Shown: one piece after another, positions 60,641 to 64,000 of the stretch
Numbering within the stretch: position 1 is the first letter of the stretch
Layout of the letters: each line of letters begins with the position of its first letter
From: Paralithodes platypus
Lineage: Eukaryota; Arthropoda; Malacostraca; Decapoda; Lithodidae
Assembly: GCA_032716605.1 (NCBI GenBank)
Contig: CM064552.1
Span: 12,229,386-12,293,385 of the forward strand
Length of the DNA stretch: 64,000 nt
Direction of reading: 5' to 3'
Position numbers and translations under genes: made by a program
The notes under the pieces: generated by a model
Told to the model about the DNA's origin: nothing
Database searches by the model: none
What the model saw: the letters and a program-made list of their open reading frames with translations, nothing else

Positions 60641-62731
60641 CAACGCATCTCCAGAAGGGCCTTGTTCATGGCCACAGGGGGGGCAGAAAGCAGCACCTCA
60701 GGCCCTAAGCTGTCCCTAAAACGCTCTCGTCGTCGCCGGAAAACTTCAGAGCCAACTAGCTCACCTTCACCACCCACTAGCCGCCCACGCCAGCAGTCGC
60801 CACCTGATGTACCACCACCAAGTGACGACCAGGATCCCACCTATGACCCAGAAGATACCCACGAATATGCCCACCCTTCAAGATTTATGGACGACCAGAG
60901 TGCAGATTCAGGGCAGGATAATTATGACCTGCCAGACGACCCTGTTGTGGACGAAGCTGAGTGGTTGGACGACCCAGCACCCCGCCGTGGCCCTGGACGT
61001 CCCCGTGCTCGGGGTGGCCGTGCCCTTGGACGTGGACGTGGACGTGGATGTGGCCCTGCTGGTCAGCGTGGGCGTGGCCGTGGCCAGGCCGCCCCTGCTG
61101 CTGCCGACGCCCCTGCTGCTGCCGCCGCCCCTGCTGCTCGTCCCCGTCCCCGTCCCCGTGCCAGGCATGCTGATGTCTGGACATGGGAGGATGGGGCCAC
61201 CTTTCAGCCACAAGATGCCACATTCGATGACGCCCAAAATGCCGCAGGGATTGATCCATCTTTCCCTGGGGGACCCAACTCATCACCTGCCCAGCTTTTC
61301 AAAGCCTTTTTCGACAATGAGGTCATGTCATTTGTTGTCGATGAGACCAATAAGCAGAAGGCCCTCAGTGACCACCTCAGCGGCAAGACCCATAGTTCCC
61401 ACATGAAGGTCTGGAAGCCTGTCACCATTGCCCAAATGTATGTGTTCATAGCACTGACCATGCTCATGGCACATGTGAAGAAGCATCGGCTGGCAGACTA
61501 CTGGATCACAGGCGACATAATTGCCACACCTGCTTTTGGAAAACTTATGTCCCGGGACCGCTACTTCGCCATACTTGGTAGCCTGCACTTCGTTACCAAC
61601 ACCAATGTACACCAAACAGACCGCCTGTGGAAGATAAGGGGATTCTACGACATGATGAAGGCCAAGTTTTCCACATTCTTGAAGCCTTTTCAAAAGGTCG
61701 TGATCGACGAGTCTCTTGTGCTGTTCCGGGGGAACCTTCACTTCCGGCAGTACATACCCTCCAAGAGACATCGATTCGGCATCAAGCTCTTCGTCCTCTG
61801 TGACTGTAAGACGGGTTATGTGCTGGACTTCATTGTCTACAGTGGGAAGGAGGGTGAGGTTCTTGCAGATCAAGAAATAGGGTTCGGTGGAGCAGTGGTG
61901 AAGGCGATGATGGATCGCTACTTCAACAAGAACCACATACTCTACACGGACAACTACTATACGTCACCCATCCTCACCAAGTACCTGAACAGGCAGCAAA
62001 TCCAGACTGTGGGCACAGTATGGGGGACGAGGAAGAACATGCCGGAATTCCCCAAAAAGACCAAGAAGAAGGACATCTTCCTCAAGCAACATGGTCCGAT
62101 GCTGGCAATCCATTGGCACGACCAAAGGAAGGTCAACATGATGAGCACCATCCACAAGGGCAACCTGGTTGACTCTGGCAAAGTCAACCATAGGACCAGG
62201 GAGCCCATCATGAAGCCAGACGCAGTTATGGACTACAACATAAACATGCGTCTGGTTGACAAGTCAGACATGCAGGTCGGCTTCATCGACTGCCTGCGGA
62301 TCTCCTGCAGGTGGTATAAGAGGTTCTTCCTGCACATGATGGATGTGTCTGTGCTCAACTCGTACAACCTGTACAAGCTGATGAACCCCACAATGCCCAG
62401 GAAGTACACCAACCTTCGGAGATTCCAGAAACAGCTCATTCTGGATCTCATTGGGGAATATGCCGTGCCTGAGGATGCCCCACGAGCTCAACATATGCCA
62501 GGAGCTGGCACCATGGACCGCACATACGCTTCCGAACACCACAGGAAGCACAGGATCGTCGCCCTTCCAGTAGCTGCTGGCCGCAAGACCCAGAAACGGT
62601 GCCATGTCTGCAGCCACACCACCCAAAGACCCCAGACAACCACCAAAACGTTGTATCAGTGCCAGGAATGTCAGGTAGCACTGTGCATCACGCCTTGCCA
62701 CGATGATTTCCACATCCTGGTAAACTTCTAA
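60545..62731 (+). CDS. piggyBac-like transposase, catalytic part
   Basis: Open frame of 728 codons, opening in the repeat array. After a basic/Pro-rich and Arg-Gly-rich linker comes the piggyBac domain: FFDNEVMSFVVDETNKQ, KLMSRDRYFAILGSLHF, the first catalytic Asp in VVIDESLVLFRG (codon 61706-61708), the second in ILYTDNYYTSP (61949-61951) and the third in NMRLVDKSD (62258-62260). A C-terminal Cys-rich finger follows (CHVCSHTT, YQCQECQVALC, PCHDDFH). All three Asp and the zinc ligands are present, so this half looks functional. Only the frameshift in the repeat array separates it from its N-terminus. It would cut at TTAA sites, the target of the MITEs listed above. A domesticated role cannot be excluded but nothing points to it. 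Confidence 0.93.
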   Translation: MAPHDPQPSTRGASGAELAPHDPQPSTSGASGQRISRRALFMATGGAESSTSGPKLSLKRSRRRRKTSEPTSSPSPPTSRPRQQSPPDVPPPSDDQDPTYDPEDTHEYAHPSRFMDDQSADSGQDNYDLPDDPVVDEAEWLDDPAPRRGPGRPRARGGRALGRGRGRGCGPAGQRGRGRGQAAPAAADAPAAAAAPAARPRPRPRARHADVWTWEDGATFQPQDATFDDAQNAAGIDPSFPGGPNSSPAQLFKAFFDNEVMSFVVDETNKQKALSDHLSGKTHSSHMKVWKPVTIAQMYVFIALTMLMAHVKKHRLADYWITGDIIATPAFGKLMSRDRYFAILGSLHFVTNTNVHQTDRLWKIRGFYDMMKAKFSTFLKPFQKVVIDESLVLFRGNLHFRQYIPSKRHRFGIKLFVLCDCKTGYVLDFIVYSGKEGEVLADQEIGFGGAVVKAMMDRYFNKNHILYTDNYYTSPILTKYLNRQQIQTVGTVWGTRKNMPEFPKKTKKKDIFLKQHGPMLAIHWHDQRKVNMMSTIHKGNLVDSGKVNHRTREPIMKPDAVMDYNINMRLVDKSDMQVGFIDCLRISCRWYKRFFLHMMDVSVLNSYNLYKLMNPTMPRKYTNLRRFQKQLILDLIGEYAVPEDAPRAQHMPGAGTMDRTYASEHHRKHRIVALPVAAGRKTQKRCHVCSHTTQRPQTTTKTLYQCQECQVALCITPCHDDFHILVNF

Positions 62732-62749
62732 GTGGCACTGACCCCGAGA

Positions 62750-62960
62750 ACACTAGTGAAAGTGACACTAGAATAATAAAACACGATGTGCAAGTGACAC
62801 TAAAAACAATATAACAATATGTGCAAGTGAAAGAGACACAACAACTATGTATTAGAGTAACTATTCAATAAGTATTTATAAGTGAAACCTGTAAAAAGTG
62901 AAAGTGACACTAAAAACAATATAACAATATGTCTAAGTGAAAGAAACAACCAAATGTAAT
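62750..62960. repeat. Irregular gtgaaagtgacact-type repeats
   Basis: Several copies of agtgaaagtgacacta/aagtgacacta with a taaaaacaatataacaatat spacer repeated twice. They resume at 63760-63930, beyond the SINE-like repeat. Confidence 0.8.
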
Positions 62961-62970
62961 AATTACAAGT

Positions 62971-63380
62971 GTTGTTGTTGTTGTTCCCCAAGCTGCCTGG
63001 CCGAACAGCCCCAAGGCCCCGAGTAAGGCCAAGGCCATAAACGAGCGCCCCCACAGAACCCTCCCTGCCGACCACAATAAAGCCTGGGTGACCGAAGCCA
63101 CTCCATGGCGGGGGGCTGAGAGGGTGCGTAAACGCCCGGGAAACCAAAGCCCCACCCAGGGCCCTGTGCCCCTCAGCAATTATGAAGAGAAAGTTGAGGG
63201 CCAAAGGAATAATGTGACGCTTTAGCTTCCAATCTTGGTAGATTGGGAGGTCAATCCACGGAAGAGACGCCGTCACTCGAGATCTAGAAAAAATATAAGT
63301 AAAAGGAACAGTCAGAGTAAGCTATGGGTATGGCAGAGATCGCTCAGGTCTCACTCTGATAGACCAGCCCATCACCATAC
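62971..63380 (-). mobile_element. AAC-tailed SINE-like repeat, copy 4 (5'-truncated)
   Basis: (gtt)n then ccccaagctgcctggccgaa to gatagaccagcccatcacca; lacks the first ~110 bp of the element. Confidence 0.85.
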
Positions 63381-63759
63381 AGCCAACATCTCCCCCCTCC
63401 CGGCTCTGACTCAACCCACAGTTCACCATGTGCTACAAATATTAATCTACAACAATATTAACAACAGTCCTACATCACCAGTCCTCTTAAGCTAAGTTCA
63501 TTGTATCGATATTGTATTATGTGAACATTCCTACATGTCATGCAATTGAACTAGCCGTGTGTGGGGGACTGGATTACACCCATCGACGACTATATCGTTG
63601 GTAATTATATTATAACTATTTGTTGGGTTATTTCATGTACCAGTGATATACAATTTAACCTCTTTATCCAAATTCCCGACAAATACCACCATAGTGTCAA
63701 ATACGATACCGTACGGTACTGTACGCTTGCGTAGCCTAGCCTAGACTCTAAACCTAGTA
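63381..63759. other. No gene recognised
   Basis: AT-rich, with gtaccgtac/tagcctagcct words; no frame or repeat that I can support. Confidence 0.45.
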
Positions 63760-64000
63760 AGTGAAAGTGACACAAAATGTATAATAATTAATAATAACTC
63801 AATAATAACAGTGAGAGTGACAATAATTCATAACAAGAAGAGTACCGGTAATAAAAGTGAAAGTGACACACTACTATTACAATAACAGTGAAAGTGACAC
63901 AATAATATTACAATAACAGTGAAAGCGCCGAAAATATGTTATATAAAGTTTCATATAACTCAAATAATGGTTGAACAAGTAATAAATGACACAATAATAT
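63760..64000. repeat. cagtgaaagtgacacaataat-type tandem repeats
   Basis: Units of about 31-33 bp (attacaataacagtgaaagt-gacac) at 63840-63930 plus looser copies from 63760. The same core is at 62750-62960. Confidence 0.8.

Overview
The window is animal nuclear DNA: spliced genes with GT/AG introns, no operons, and a very heavy load of diverse transposable elements. The mix (CR1-like, Jockey-like and RTE-like non-LTR elements, a Penelope-like fragment, DIRS-like tyrosine-recombinase retrotransposons, piggyBac-type elements) and host genes resembling arthropod/vertebrate orthologues suggest an invertebrate, most likely an arthropod. A decapod crustacean would fit, but that is inference.

Host genes. 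(1) A complete five-exon B9D2 gene (+ strand, 10780-14688; 175 codons). (2) About 0.75 kb downstream on the same strand, the start of a tectonic-family gene (TCTN): a signal-peptide exon at 15444, then exons at 38494, 41148 and 48056. Its 3' end is not found here. Both products belong to the MKS/B9 module of the ciliary transition zone, so the locus is a head-to-tail pair of functionally linked genes. Single-base frame offsets occur in two tectonic exons. (3) On the - strand at 57697-58905, a broken homologue of ethylmalonyl-CoA decarboxylase (ECHDC1).

Layout. 1-6.8 kb: three nested elements (CR1-like inside piggyBac-like inside Jockey-like). 7.4-9.7 kb: a GTT-tailed LINE fragment split by another CR1-like copy. 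10.3-14.7 kb: B9D2, with MITEs and CR1-like copy 3 in its introns. 14.8-15.3 kb: an AAC-tailed SINE-like repeat between B9D2 and TCTN. 17.4-37.3 kb: tectonic intron 1, filled by two DIRS-like elements placed tail-to-tail. The second carries a 3.35-kb LINE and a SINE-like insertion. 39.5-40.8 kb: Penelope-like RT fragment. 41.4-45.5 kb: RTE-like element inserted in a tRNA-like repeat and itself hit by a TTAA-flanked MITE. 46-58 kb: LINE fragments, tandem and nested TTAA MITEs, another RTE-like fragment, tRNA-derived repeats and a small TA-flanked MITE. 59.4-62.7 kb: a piggyBac-like element with an almost complete transposase frame. 63-64 kb: SINE-like repeat and GTGAAAGTGACAC-type repeats.

The most noteworthy points are the B9D2-tectonic linkage, local exon duplications in both genes, a quartet of perfect 14-bp palindromes at fixed spacing in the leader of both DIRS elements, a hammerhead-ribozyme-like core inside a perfect 52-bp inverted repeat, doubled subterminal palindromes in several TTAA element families, and a SINE-like repeat sharing its 3' end with a local LINE. 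Identifications are from motif recognition by eye; no database search was run.
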